A stretch of DNA of 64,000 bases, from the NCBI GenBank assembly GCA_964006375.1, contig OZ023267.1, positions 13,059,846 through 13,123,845 of the forward strand, written 5' to 3'. This DNA comes from Tillus elongatus (lineage: Eukaryota; Arthropoda; Insecta; Coleoptera; Cleridae). This document shows positions 1 through 10,048 of this stretch, piece by piece. Position 1 is the first letter of the stretch, and every line of letters starts with the position of its first letter. The notes beneath the pieces are model-generated. The model saw only the letters and a program-made list of their open reading frames with translations. It was not told where the DNA came from and did not search any database. A program made the position numbers and the translations under genes.

Positions 1-968
1 TCAGAGCAGTGTTGTTCTCAATAGCATATTTGTGCTACGAGGGCGGGTCAATAAGTCCGCGACTTCTTTAATTTCCCGCCTCTTCACAAGAAGAGCAACA
101 CTGCTTCTGTCAACAAGCATCTGTCAGTGGACTCCTGTAAAAGTTCGAACAAGCTGCGTCATTTAGTTTGTGTTAGATAGCCACTGAAAGCAGACAACCT
201 CTTGAGACGAAAATTAAAAAAAGTGAATTTCGTGTGCTCATCAAACATTTTTTGCGGAAAAAAAACCATCACTCAAACTAAGGCTAAGCTTGATAAATAC
301 TATGGAGACTCTGCGCCATCAATTTCCATGGTAAAACAGTAGTTTACTGAATTTCGTTGCGGCCATACAAGCACAAATGACGCCGAACGTTCTGGACACC
401 CAGTTGAGGTCACTACACCCGAGACAATTGAAAAAATTCACGATATTGTGTTGGTCGATTGGAGATTGAAAGTGCGGGAGATTGTGGAAGCCATAGGCAT
501 ATCACATGGCTCAGTGGTTTCGATTTTGCATGATTTTGTGTATGAGAAAGCTATCTGCTGGGTGCCGCGTTTGCTCACAATCGACCACAAACGCAATCGT
601 GTGACAACTTCGAAGCAGTGTTTGGCGTTGTTCAACCGCAATAGGGACGAGTTTTTGCGCCGTTTCGTAACCGTGGACGAAACATGGATTCGCCACAACA
701 CAGCAGAGACCAAGCAGCAGTCAAAACAGTGGGTTTCTCCGTGCGAATCGGCGCCGAAGAAGACCAAGGTGGGTTTGTCAGCTAAAAAAGTCATAGCGAC
801 CGTTTTTTGGGATGCACGCTGTATAATCCATATAGACTACCTTCAAAAGGGAAGAACAATCAATGGCGGATATTATACCAACTTGGACAGATTCAATGAG
901 AATTGAATTGAAGAAAAAACGACCGCATTTGGGCAAGAAAAAGTTATTTTCCACCAAGACAACACATG
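1..968 (+). pseudogene. mariner element, left part with broken transposase
   Basis: The left TIR begins at 38 (CGAGGGCGGGTCAATAAG) after TA at 36-37 and matches the element at 57711. The coding remnant runs from about 224 to 966. It keeps the mariner helix-turn-helix (HTH) region and the first catalytic Asp in VDETWI (about 675-695). Coding is interrupted by a stop near 341, by an indel just after the HILHD-like stretch near 530-545, and by stops after 903. Homology ends at about 966, just after the motif holding the second catalytic Asp, so the third Asp and the right TIR are missing. This is a dead Tc1/mariner-superfamily copy. The 36 bases before the TIR also match the flank of the 57.7-kb copy. 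Confidence 0.88.
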
Positions 969-1126
969 AAACGCCTATGTAGAACTGAGTTATAATTTAA
1001 CACATTACACAAAAAATGAATATATTTCTGGAAACCACTATTAATTCTGAATGCCTGCCTCTTTATGATTTGTATATTCATAAAGAAACTACTATATACG
1101 TGTGTATGTTGTATTTATATTGTATC

Positions 1127-1290
1127 GATTTATTTCCGCTACAAGTGTCAATCACCGACGCCAGGGAGCATTACATCTCGTTAACCTGAAAATTATTGCC
1201 GATCTCATTTCCTTTCTATAAGGAAAGTAGGGACCTTTAACGTGGCGAACATAGCATGGTACATGGGACGCACGTTTTTACGCCCCCTGT
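1127..1290 (-). repeat. SINE body fragment (same family as 45.6 and 61.4 kb)
   Basis: This stretch shares ATCACCGACGCCAGGGAGCA and a later TTTAACGTG...ACATAGCATGG block with the SINEs at 45555-45919 and 61364-61593. The tRNA-like head is missing, so it is an older, 5'-truncated copy. Confidence 0.65.
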
Positions 1291-1299
1291 ACAAACATT

Positions 1300-1420
1300 T
1301 ACAGGGTTCCCAATCGTCTGGAAAACCGGGAAAAGTCAGGGAGTTTGCAGAAGATAAAATTTTGTCAGGGAATTTTTTCGCTGTCAGGAAAAAAATATTT
1401 GTTTCCTTTTTGGTGATAAA
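1300..1420. repeat. GGAAAACCGGGAAAA...GTCAGGG repeat
   Basis: A short segment with GGAAAACCGGGAAAAGTCAG followed by TTTTGTCAGGGAATTT. It recurs at 26762-26880 with the same order of motifs. It is non-coding and its family is unknown. Confidence 0.5.
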
Positions 1421-1601
1421 TAATTGAAACAATGTGTTTGCTTTTTGTGCAATTCTGAACCATTTATTTAATGATTTATTTTTCCACAAAACCACACAAT
1501 TGTTTTTTGCGTTCATTGGTCGTTTTGTTTTAAATGGGGAAGTGTGTTACCATGAGGTGAAGACCTTCTGTATTCTGTAATAGTGTGTTTTAAAAAAATA
1601 T

Positions 1602-1901
1602 ATTTCAACAACACACCACGAGGGCTTACAGCCTAAATACTATCGTACCGTGGGTGTCGACAAGGAGGAAAGAGGCAACTTGTTAATTCTGGACTTGAAG
1701 GTTTGGAGGTTCGGAGGAGAAGGAAAAACATGTGCCGGCAAGGAATTCCACAACTTGGAAGTCCTCAGGATAAAAGAGCGTGCATAACAAGATGTTCTAT
1801 GTCTGGTGACCTGGACAGTAAAAGGGTGCATTCGCTCTGTTCCCTTGGTAGATCTGTTGGGGGCAGCAGGTGGAGGAACTATGGAAGAAAGCTCCTCTGA
1901 G
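1602..1901 (-). pseudogene. LINE 3' end (CR1/Jockey-like), C-terminus of ORF2
   Basis: The minus strand reads the C-terminal tail of a non-LTR reverse transcriptase (RT) protein, including ARSFILRTSKLWNSLP and NLQTFKSRINKLPL, and stops at 1640. The 3' untranslated end (CTCGTGGTGTGTTGTTGAAA when read on minus) matches the tails at 11577 and 33290. This is a typical 5'-truncated insertion. It directly abuts the PLE fragment at 1902. Confidence 0.8.
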
Positions 1902-2240
1902 CTACTTCCGAATGCCTCACATCATACCTACGCATAAAAAATGGCCAGTCTGAATTTTGTAGTAAACAGGTCAACTAATTTTCCTTTAAGTAGAAGTAGA
2001 TATACCAAAGAATTAAAGTATATCCGGATACACTGCTTGCCTAGTGGAGAAATTAATTAGCAAACAGAAAACAAAGAAGTTGTTAGCGGAATCAACGACT
2101 TTTAGAAGAGAGAAAGCAGAAAAAAGCTTTGATTGTGTACCATTTGAATCTAGAATCACGAGAGGTCTAGATAGCATTTTAAAAAAAGCCAATTTGCTAC
2201 TAACATTTTCGACAAAAAATGCTTTAAAAAACTTATGAAA
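1902..2240 (+). pseudogene. Penelope-like element fragment (RT-EN linker)
   Basis: The reading frame 2044-2238 contains VEKLISKQKTKKLLAEST and FESRITRGLDSILKKANL, clearly homologous to residues 123-190 of the PLE protein at 19245-20169. Upstream sequence from 1902 matches the same protein's SHHTYAQKMASLNF region in broken frame. The GIY-YIG domain is missing because the coding stretch is cut by the hairpin at 2241. Confidence 0.82.
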
Positions 2241-2308
2241 TAACAAACATGAAAAAAACCTTTTTCGACTTCACTCAAGTTTACGAAAAGGTTTTTTCAT
2301 GTTTGTTA
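2241..2308. repeat. 25-bp-arm foldback hairpin
   Basis: TAACAAACATGAAAAAAACC...TTTTTCG is followed after 16 bases by its reverse complement, ending GTTTGTTA. The only differences are homopolymer lengths. It interrupts the PLE coding fragment. Confidence 0.75.
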
Positions 2309-2461
2309 TTGCATAATTAGTTATAGTAAAACTCACGTTATATCCTTGAGAATGGAATAAACTTTTCCGAAAGCTCTGCTTATTAATAAAGAGTTTTATT
2401 TTTCAACTGACTGCTTTCCCACAATTTTTTGAATAAATAACACTATCACCGTCACAAAAAC

Positions 2462-2466
<5 letters not shown>

Positions 2467-2544
<78 letters not shown>

Positions 2545-2667
2545 AATTATAACCGACCTCGGATTTAGGTTCCAGGGGCCCTAAATCGCGGTCATTTCAA
2601 GAAACTTTTTCAAAATTCAAAAGTCGCGATCTCCTCGTTAGTGAATTTTTTTAAAGAAAATTCACTA
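2467..2667 (+). repeat. repeat X 3' end with (TA)n
   Basis: A (TA)n tract (2467-2544) is followed by the conserved X 3' module: CCTCGGATTTAGGTTCC, TTCAAAATTCAAAAGTCGCG and the terminal hairpin TTAGTGAA...TTCACTAA. CTAA falls at 2664-2667. The 5' end is missing. Confidence 0.7.
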
Positions 2668-2679
2668 AAAATCAGAAGT

Positions 2680-3540
2680 CATAATTCTATAAATCCAACA
2701 TATGTCTTTCTTATCAATTCCAAGGGTCTAGTTTGATTCGCTTCAAACATATAAAATGTAAAAAAGTCACGATGACGGAACAAAGAACAATAAAACATCG
2801 GTTACATGAATCTAGAAAGAAAATTTGCTGAACAACGGCCGTCAAAACAAGTCTACAAGAAGAAAAAACAATCGTTTTGACAGTAGCGGTTTGGTTCCGC
2901 ATTTAATTGTGCCGACCTGTATAATATTTATCGAAATAGCCATCGCAAGACGTGCTTATTAAACGGGCATTCATTGTTATTTAATGTTCTCGAATTATTT
3001 ATGTAAATATTGATAACGTATTAGCATACGTTATTCAATGCAACAAATCCTTAAACAGATAATACGTGAACTGTTGACATAGATCAGCGATGATATCTTT
3101 TATGAAGAATAATTTCATCGGACAGCATATTAGCTTATCGCCGTCTGAATCAGTGTCGGTTTGTGTACTCCTAGAGACTAACACAAACGTCATTCTTGTC
3201 ACTCTACCGGACTAATTTTTAGCTTGGCTGCTCTTATTACTATTAACTTTTTCTGTAGAAGTTCACAGACCGTGGATGTGCGTCAAACAATGAGACATTG
3301 TTTGGCGCAGCCTAGTTATATGTAAGAAAACTGGATCCTTGTGCAATTGTAAACAGAGAAAAAAGGTTAATGCATGTAGTTCCTGTATTGCTATTTTCTT
3401 AGCAATCGGCTCTTTAAAAATGAAAACATGTACAGGTATCTCTTGACTCTTGGATAATGCTCTATCCCACATTCCTGAGTAAATTTAGGAATTGTGTCAT
3501 CACACGCATTGAAAGGATAGTGAACATACACCCAGTAGAC
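2680..3540. other. no recognised feature
   Basis: AT-rich DNA. Short open frames on both strands show no recognisable domain and I see no repeat shared with the rest of the window. Confidence 0.5.
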
Positions 3541-3552
3541 ACGACAGAAACT

Positions 3553-3626
3553 GCCATTACCGGGTAGCGAACCTGGGTACTCAGTGTTCGCAACCGAACA
3601 CGCATTCCATTACACCACGGAGGTGT
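3553..3626 (-). repeat. tRNA-derived SINE head or tRNA pseudogene
   Basis: The minus strand carries an A-box-like TGGTGTAATGG and a B-box-like GGTTCGCTACCC about 40 bases later. A T-arm-like stem CCAGG/CCCGG surrounds TTCGCTA. The central hairpin GTGTTCG-GTTG-CGAACAC does not give a normal 7-base anticodon loop and there is no matching acceptor stem. A functional tRNA is therefore unlikely. Confidence 0.5.
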
Positions 3627-3703
3627 GAAAATTAAAAGTACATACACTCCCTATAGAAGTCTTCAGCGGGAGCACACCAAAGTTGTACTCCGTAATTAAC
3701 TTA

Positions 3704-3781
3704 AAAACTAAGTGAAGATTAGAACCTGTGGTGAGCACTGATAAATATATACAATTGAAGAACCCAAATCACCACAACACA
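3704..3781 (-). repeat. PLE terminal fragment
   Basis: It matches the PLE outer end at 21270-21348 in reverse orientation (AACCTGTGGTGAGCACTGAT and CCCAAATCACCACAACACAT). It lacks the hammerhead core. Confidence 0.65.
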
Positions 3782-3791
3782 TAAAAAAAAG

Positions 3792-4092
3792 TCTGGACGC
3801 AACAAATGCGTTGTCGTAGTGAATTCTTTTTAAAATATTTTTAATAGCAAATACCTATGTCCTTTTTTAATGAAAGCAAGCATCAAATTTGGTTACCAGT
3901 ATAATCTATATATAGTAGAAACAAAGCACCATATTTTATTAAATTTTGTTGTTTAAAAATGTACAAAAATTTTTCCGAAATTAAACCTAAAATGTTTCCG
4001 AAAAGAGTAATTTCCTTGGGTTAATTGAGTTATTGAAATTTAAAGCATTAAAAAAAATCGTTACCGTAACGCACTTGCTGCGTCCCGAATTT
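3792..4092 (+). repeat. repeat X 5' module, about 300 bp, inverted ends
   Basis: It begins TCTGGACGCAACAAATGCG and ends with the inverse ACGCACTTGCTGCGTCCCGA. The interior (GGTTACCAGTATAATCTATA) recurs at 15816-16130, 25648-25952 and 30670-31036. It has no coding capacity. It could equally be called a miniature inverted-repeat element (MITE). Confidence 0.7.
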
Positions 4093-4163
4093 TTTTTCTT
4101 ACAACATGCTATTTGTTTCAATATAAAATGCAAAAATGCAATAATATAAGGTCTATAACGTGT

Positions 4164-4720
4164 TTAGTGAAAAAATTCACTAATGAGGAGATCCCGACTT
4201 TTGAAATTTGAAAGAATTTCTTCAAATGAGCGCAAACTAGGAGTCCTAGAACCCATATCCCGGGTCAGTTTCAATTTTTATCTATTGAAATGAAAATTTT
4301 GTGCTTTCTTTCGGAAAAAATTGATATCTCCCAAAATGACAAAGCAAGGGCCACCATTTGGTACGCGTGTTTGTATTATAAATAGTGACCCACGTAACAA
4401 AATTTAGGTGTGTAAGTTAAAAGGCAAAAAAGTTATAGGCATTTAAAGAAAAATGGGGTTTTCCTCAAAACGCGACTTGAAACGTCAAAATTGACAACAT
4501 GTAGGCAAAGAACCTGAAACAAATACCGATTATGTAAAGAGAATGTCGCAAAAATGTGTTCCGCAAACCATTAAGTTTCAGCTTCAACCCTCATTGTCCT
4601 TCATTTTACTAAAATGTTTACAGAAAATTCATTTCAGTTAGACTGTTTCTCTGATGCTTTGGCTGCAGGTTTAGTTAAGTTTATGGCTTAGCGATCTATA
4701 ATGTTTTAACTAACTTTCTT
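4164..4720 (-). repeat. repeat X 3' end and partial body
   Basis: TTAG at 4164 (CTAA on minus) starts the hairpin TTTAGTGAAAAAATTCACTA. The X module follows (GAGCGCAAACTAGGAGTCC, CCCGGGTCAGTTTC), then body sequence including the AACGTCAAAATTGACAACAT block. No (TA)n tract is present. Confidence 0.6.
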
Positions 4721-4728
4721 AGGAAAAA

Positions 4729-4850
4729 TTCGTTTATGAGGAGACCGCGACTTTTGATTTTTAAAATGATTTCTTCAAATGAGCGCAAACTAGGCCCCCT
4801 AGAATCCATATCCGGGTTTACTTTCAGTTTTTATTTGTTTACATATACAC
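4729..4850 (-). repeat. repeat X 3' module, degenerate
   Basis: A further X 3' end (ATGAGGAGACCGCGACTTTT, GAGCGCAAACTAGGCCCCC) with its hairpin partly lost. Confidence 0.6.
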
Positions 4851-4933
4851 AGGGTGACGCATTTCTACGCTAAAGCTCAATATAATTGTTATTATATAAG
4901 ATACGAGAAAAAATTGTATACGTTAATTGTAGG

Positions 4934-4934
4934 G

Positions 4935-5023
<89 letters not shown>

Positions 5024-5048
5024 AAACATATAAAAATTGAAACTGACC
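4934..5048 (+). repeat. (CT)n(TA)n tract with X fragment
   Basis: (CT)n at 4934-4957 changes to (TA)n at 4958-5021. AAACATATAAAAATTGAAAC (X 3' region) follows. Open frames here encode only low-complexity Ile/Tyr runs. Confidence 0.8.
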
Positions 5049-5407
5049 CGTATATAAATATTTGTATGTCACAGTGACAACTTGCAATTTTAGGTCCTAA
5101 AATGTTTGAAAATATTATTAAACTAAAGTTGAAAGAAAACTATTTTGGAGTGTAAAATGGTTGGGAAGTTCAAAGGATGTAGAGGAAATATTGGAGGTGC
5201 TAATAACTGAAGATTGGTTAAATAAATTGTTAATTTGAAATACCGCAATTTTATAGTAAGAAATGTCAGTGTCAATAGGATTTTGATATATTTCAGTTTA
5301 ATATTTTTAACCAAATCGCATCAATTACAACCACAAGTTTGTACTTTCTATGTAAGATGCACTGTATAATTTTAATGCATATAAATAAAATAAATAAATA
5401 AATAAAT

Positions 5408-5513
5408 ATGTGTTCTAGGGAGCCTAGTTCGCGCTCATTTAAAGACATTTTTTTAAAATTCAAAACTCGCCATCTTATTAGTGAATTTAAAAAAATAATT
5501 AAAAAATCACTAA
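5408..5513 (+). repeat. repeat X 3' end fragment
   Basis: The X module (CTAGGGAGCCTAGTTCGCGC, TTCAAAACTCGCCATCTTA) ends in a degraded hairpin, with CTAA at 5510-5513. Confidence 0.6.
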
Positions 5514-5559
5514 AAGACCTGATTATATTAGTGTCATCAGAAGATGAAAAATTCTCATT

Positions 5560-5715
5560 AAAAAGACCTGACGATCGTTTAACTAACCAAGTTAGCGTCA
5601 TCGTGTGCTGAAACATTCTAGAATTTTTCATCCTCCGGTGAAGCTAACTTGGTTAGTGAAACGATCGTCAGCTCATTTTAAAATGTGTTGTGGTGATTTG
5701 GGTTCTCAAAGTTTA
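5560..5715. mobile_element. PLE-end foldback with decayed hammerhead motifs
   Basis: Two inverted PLE ends face each other. The left arm (CCTGACGATCGTTTAACTAA) reads on minus and the right arm (TTAGTGAAACGATCGTCAG, then GTGTTGTGGTGATTTGGG) reads on plus. The hammerhead core is damaged in both. The right arm has CTCCGGTGA where CTCTGATGA is expected, and the left arm has lost part of CTGATGA and the G of GAAA. It is the same architecture as 39226-39432 and 61737-62018, with no coding interior. Confidence 0.65.
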
Positions 5716-5719
5716 CTGT

Positions 5720-6069
5720 AAAACTGTTAAATATACACGTCTCAAAATTAACACATATTTTATAAATATTTTAAAATACCTCAAGAATAAGCAAAATGCA
5801 CCTAAAATTTTTGTTAATGTTTTTGAAGGTGTAGTTTAATTTTTAACCATATTTTATTATGAGCTCTACTCTATTTTTTGCGCATGCATTTTGAAAGTAC
5901 CTACAGCTGAAAAATGAGTTCGTATTTTGTTGCAGTTTTAATATTTGTAAACTGTTTATCGTTTAAAAGATATCATCACAGTCTTCAGGCGATGTCGTCT
6001 GCAGTAAAACTGTGGTAATAATTTAAACACAAATTGAAGAGCTTATTAAACACATGTCATGCAATATTT
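5720..6069. other. no recognised feature
   Basis: AT-rich sequence between the PLE foldback and the satellite. Nothing supported. Confidence 0.5.
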
Positions 6070-7654
6070 TGTTCTCCAGAAGCCGTATGTATTTCAAAAC
6101 CTTCGTTCAGAAAGTATTGAATATGACATTGCGGACCGGCCACCCCTCCAGGAATAATTGATCATCCCAAAGTTACATATCCAAAGTGCCAAAGGTTTAT
6201 TACATAAGTACACTGTTCTCCAGGAGCCGTATGTATTTCAGAACCTTCGTTCAGAAAGTATTGAATATGACATTGCGGACCGGCCACCCCTCCAAGAATA
6301 ATTGTCTATCCGAAAGTTACATATCCAAAGTGCCAAAGGTTTATTACATAAGTACACTGTTCTCCAGGAGCCGTATGTATTTCAGAACCTTCGTTCAGAA
6401 AGTATTGAATATGACATTGCGTACCGGCAACCCCTCCAGGAATAATTGACCATCCCAAAGTTACATATCCAAAGTGCCAAAGGTTTATTACATAAGTACA
6501 CTGTTCTCCAGGAGCCGTATGTATTTCAGAACCTTCGTTCAGAAAGTATTGAATATGACATTGCGGACCGGCCACCCCTCCAAGAATAATTGTCTATCCC
6601 AAAATTACATATCCAAAATGCCAAAGGTTTATTACATAAGTACACTGTTCCCCAGGAGCCGTATGTATTTCAGAACCTCCGGTCAGAAAGTATTGAATAT
6701 GACATTGCGTACCGGCCACCCCTCCAAGAATAATTGTCTATCCCAAAGTTACATATCCAAAGTGTCAACGGTTTATTACATAAGTACACTGTTCTCCAGG
6801 AGCCGTATGTATTTCAGAACCTTCGGTCAGAAAGTATTGAATATGACATTGCGTACCGGCCACCCCTCCAAGAATAATTGACCATCCCAAAGTTACATAT
6901 CCAAAGTGCCAAAGGTTTATTACATAAGTACACTGTTCCCCAGGAGCCGTATGTATTTCAGAACCTTCGGTCAGAAAGTATTGAATATGACATTGCGTAC
7001 CGGCCACCCCTCCAAGAATAATTGACCATCCCAAAGTTACATATCCAAAATGCCAAAGGTTTATTACATAAGTACACTGTTCCCCAGGAGCCGTATGTAT
7101 TTCAGAACCTTCGGTCAGAAAGTATTGAATATGACATTGCGTACCGGCCACCCCTCCAAGAATAATTGTCTATCCCAAAGTTACATATCCAAAGTGCCAA
7201 AGGTTTATTACATAAATACACTGTTCCCCAGGAGCCGTATGTATTTCAGAACCTTCGGTTAGAAAGTATTGAATATGACATTGCGTACCGGCCACCCCTC
7301 CAAGAATAATTGTCTATCCCAAAGTTACATATCCAAAATGCCAAAGGTTTATTACATAAGTACACTGTTCTCCAGGAGCCGTATGTATTTCAGAACCTTC
7401 GGTCAGAAAGTATTGAATATGACATTGCGTACCGGCCACCCCTCCAAGAATAATTGTCTATCCCAAAGTTACATATCCAAAGTGCCAAAGGTTTATTACA
7501 TAAATACACTGTTCCCCAGGAGCCGTATGTATTTCAGAACCTTCGGTCAGAAAGTATTGAATATGACATTGCGTACCGGCCACCTCTCCAAGAATAATTG
7601 TCTATCCCAAAGTTACATATCCAAAGTGCCAAAGGTTTATTACATAAGTACACT
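6070..7654. repeat. 144-bp satellite array, 11 units
   Basis: Eleven head-to-tail units, marked by eleven occurrences of CCGTATGTATTTCA at 144-bp spacing. Units vary at a few diagnostic sites: TTCTCCAG or TTCCCCAG, CTTCGTTCAG or CTTCGGTCAG, GCGGACC or GCGTACC, and GACCATCCC or GTCTATCCC. The first units carry one set and later units mostly the other, suggesting stepwise local amplification. Because 144 is divisible by 3, long open frames persist on both strands (48-residue periodic peptides). I regard these as by-products unless transcription is shown. The array ends in AAGTACACT, which is also the first part of a PLE end. Confidence 0.95.
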
Positions 7655-7692
7655 AGGAGAACCCAAATCAACAACACATTTTAAAAAACCTG
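7647..7692 (-). repeat. PLE end fragment at satellite edge
   Basis: AAGTACACT is followed by AGGAGAACCCAAATCA and AACACATTTTAAAAAACCTGA, matching PLE outer ends. The first nine bases are shared with the satellite unit. Confidence 0.6.
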
Positions 7693-7693
7693 A

Positions 7694-7696
<3 letters not shown>

Positions 7697-7766
<70 letters not shown>
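7697..7766. repeat. (TA)n tract
   Basis: A pure TA dinucleotide run that supplies the TA target at the left edge of the DD41D element. Confidence 0.95.
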
Positions 7767-7769
<3 letters not shown>

Positions 7770-8242
7770 GGTGTTACTTAATGATAGGGCGTAATTTCAA
7801 GGGCGCATTCCTGAACCAATTTCAAGTAGAAAAGTTCATATAAACATGTGTCCTGAAGAGTCTGGTTTTCCAGATACAGGGTGTCAAAGTTTAAAAAAAA
7901 AATTGGTTTTTTATTAATATCTTAATGATCATTTTGCCCATTTTGTTGAAATCTGGTAGGGTTAGTCACTATAATAAGACGCTAAGTTGTCACTAACTAA
8001 AAGATAATTATAAGTTCCAGTGGCGTCTCGAGGGGCAGTCTCACGAATAATATTGACAAAAAAAATGTACGCTACTGAGTTTTTTTTTAATTTTAATTTT
8101 TTTCAGATTAAGCACCTAGAAATACAACTTTTTTGCCTCTTATTATCTTTTCGTATATTACTTCCTTTTCGAGGAAAAAAATAAAAACGACTTCATTGCA
8201 TGTCGAAAAATTGTTAAAATAAAATCAAGTTAATTGTGATCG
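7767..8242. repeat. left TIR of DD41D element
   Basis: A 476-bp arm, the near-perfect inverse of 9487-9962. It contains the internal CAGGGTGT repeat near 7877. Confidence 0.9.
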
Positions 8243-8302
8243 TTCAGAATATTTATTTCTAAGCCATTTTTTAAAATCTAACAAACGAAAAGTAATAACT
8301 AT

Positions 8303-9379
8303 TTACAAAAAATGTTGGAACTGACTACCTCCCGCTTCTATGCAGGCTTGTGCTCTCCTTCTCATCGAGCGACGAACTCTTTCGAAAATTCCATTAGTGT
8401 TACGTATGGTTTCACATCCGTCAACAATTCTATTCCTTACTTGTTCTTCTGTCTCGATTGGTATAACATAAACTAATGCTTTTAGGTGCCCCCACAAATA
8501 AAAATCTAGGCTGTTTAAATCAGGCGATCTAGGTGGCCAGAATTGTGGTCCTCCACGACCTATCCACCGATTTTGGTAAGCTCCATTCAAATACTCACGA
8601 GCCAATATGCTAAAGTGGGCAGGAGCACCATCATGCATGAACCAATGTTGTTGACGTAAATATATAGGGACATCTTCAAGAAGCAGTGGCAAATCAGTTT
8701 GTAGAAAATGACTGTAAGATTGTCCGTTAAGACGTTGTGGTAAAAAAAATGGTCCAATCAAATAGTCATCTAGGATACCGATCCAAACGTTGACAGAAAA
8801 TTGTTCCTGAAACTGTGTCTCTGTAATAGCATGAGGATTTTCTTGGGCCCAGTTATGATTATTTCGAAAATTAATTATTGCATTTCTGGAAAAATGGGCT
8901 TCGTCCGTAAACATAATGATGGAATCAAAGTGAGGATTTTCTGAAAGTCTTTGATGATACCATCTACAAAATTGCGTACGCGGTTCAAAATCTCTTGGCA
9001 GAAGTGCCTGAACTCTTTGTGCGTGATAAGGATACAACAGGGATTCTCTTAAAATTTCCCATACCGTTTTATAGCAAATATTTAATTCCCTACCTATTTT
9101 TCGGGTACTAGTTGCAGGATTCTCTTCGACCGCATGTAGGACAGCCTCCTCAACTGCTGGAGTTCGAATTGTACGAGGTCTTCCGTCAGAGGTATTATGT
9201 TTAAAACTGCCAGATTCAGTCAGACGACGATGAATGTTTATGAATATTTGTCTACCTGGAAGGACACGATCAGGATACCTTTCTTGATAGAGCCGCCGGG
9301 CCTCCGCCGAATTACCATTGGCAAGACCATAAAGGAAATGCATTTGTGTCATCTCCAAATTAGAATAGTTATTTACCAT
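8303..9379 (-). CDS. DD41D transposase, DUF4817 N-terminus, apparently intact
   Basis: This 358-codon frame would encode the cut-and-paste transposase of the surrounding element, acting on its 476-bp ends in the nucleus. Residues about 8-55 form the DUF4817-type HTH (MHFLYGLANGNSAEARRLYQ, then YPDR). Residues 68-115 form a second HTH with an RPRTIRTP hook. The DDE/D domain follows. Asp159 lies in FTDEAHF, Asp250 in MHDGAPAHF and the third acid in RSPDLNSLDFYLWG. Counting to Asp292 leaves 41 residues between the second and third acids, so DD41D. The C-terminus MRRRAQACIEAGGSQFQHFL is typical of the group. The ATG at 9379 precedes the conserved N-terminal motif and no stop or frameshift is seen. 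I recognise the family but not a named element. Confidence 0.92.
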   Translation of the reverse strand: MVNNYSNLEMTQMHFLYGLANGNSAEARRLYQERYPDRVLPGRQIFINIHRRLTESGSFKHNTSDGRPRTIRTPAVEEAVLHAVEENPATSTRKIGRELNICYKTVWEILRESLLYPYHAQRVQALLPRDFEPRTQFCRWYHQRLSENPHFDSIIMFTDEAHFSRNAIINFRNNHNWAQENPHAITETQFQEQFSVNVWIGILDDYLIGPFFLPQRLNGQSYSHFLQTDLPLLLEDVPIYLRQQHWFMHDGAPAHFSILAREYLNGAYQNRWIGRGGPQFWPPRSPDLNSLDFYLWGHLKALVYVIPIETEEQVRNRIVDGCETIRNTNGIFERVRRSMRRRAQACIEAGGSQFQHFL

Positions 9380-9486
9380 TTTTTAATAGCACAATTAACC
9401 TTTTGACCAGAGGGAAAATAATAACAAACTGTCACAGAAAGTCAAAAACATTATGCTCATAATGTCAAAACAACGTTTCCTAGCAA

Positions 9487-9959
9487 CGCTCACAATTAAC
9501 TTGATTTCATTTTAACAATTATTCGACATGCAATGAAGTCGTTTTCATTTTTTTCCTCGAAAAGGAAGTAATATACGAAAAAATATTAAGAGGCAAAAAA
9601 GGTTTATTTTTAGGTGCTTAATCTGAAAAAAATTAAAATTAAAAAAATACAGTAGCGTACATTTTTTTTTAGTCAATATTATTCGTGAGACTGCCTCTCG
9701 AGACGCCACTGGAATTTATAATTATCTTTTAGTTAGTGCCAACTTAGCGCCTTATTACAGTGAATAACCCTGCCAGATTTCAACAAAATGGGCAAAAGAA
9801 TCATTAAGATATTAATAAAAAACCAATTTTTTTTTTAAACTTTGACACCCTGTATCTTGAAAACCAGACTCTTCAGGACACATGTTTATATGAACTTTTC
9901 TACTTGAATTTTGTTCAGGAACGCGCCCTTGAAATTACGCCCTATCATTAAGTAACACC

Positions 9960-9962
<3 letters not shown>
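9487..9962. repeat. right TIR of DD41D element
   Basis: The inverse of 7767-8242, with a CAGGGTGT motif near 9850 (minus). Confidence 0.9.

Positions 9963-10043
<81 letters not shown>
9963..10043. repeat. (TA)n tract
   Basis: A TA run on the right of the DD41D element. Together with 7697-7766 it was probably one tract split by the insertion. Confidence 0.9.

Positions 10044-10048
<5 letters not shown>

Larger units (their letters stand above)
7767..9962 (-). mobile_element. complete DD41D (DUF4817-type) transposon with long TIRs
   Basis: The element starts CAGGGTGTTACTTAATGATA at 7767 and ends in the exact inverse at 9962. TA lies on both sides (7765-7766, 9963-9964), the target duplication of the IS630-Tc1-mariner superfamily. 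Homology between the two ends continues inward to about 8242 on the left and 9487 on the right. That gives TIRs of about 476 bp each, differing by scattered substitutions and small indels. A second CAGGGTGTCAAAGTTT motif lies about 110 bp inside each end, an IR/DR-like layout with two presumptive transposase-binding sites per end. One open transposase gene fills the centre. It sits in (TA)n tracts and appears structurally complete. Confidence 0.93.

Noticed and set aside
3553..3626. Functional tRNA gene on minus
   Set aside because: Promoter boxes are present, but the central hairpin gives no 7-base anticodon loop and no acceptor stem is seen.
5490..5715. Active hammerhead pair
   Set aside because: Core bases are mutated in both arms (CTCCGGTGA; GAAA changed to TAAA).
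6070..7654. CRISPR-like array
   Set aside because: Unit length 144 bp with no separate repeat and spacer parts. All of the unit is conserved, so it is a satellite.
6186..7781. Repeated protein genes inside the satellite
   Set aside because: Open on both strands only because the period is divisible by three. No domain, and starts recur in every unit.
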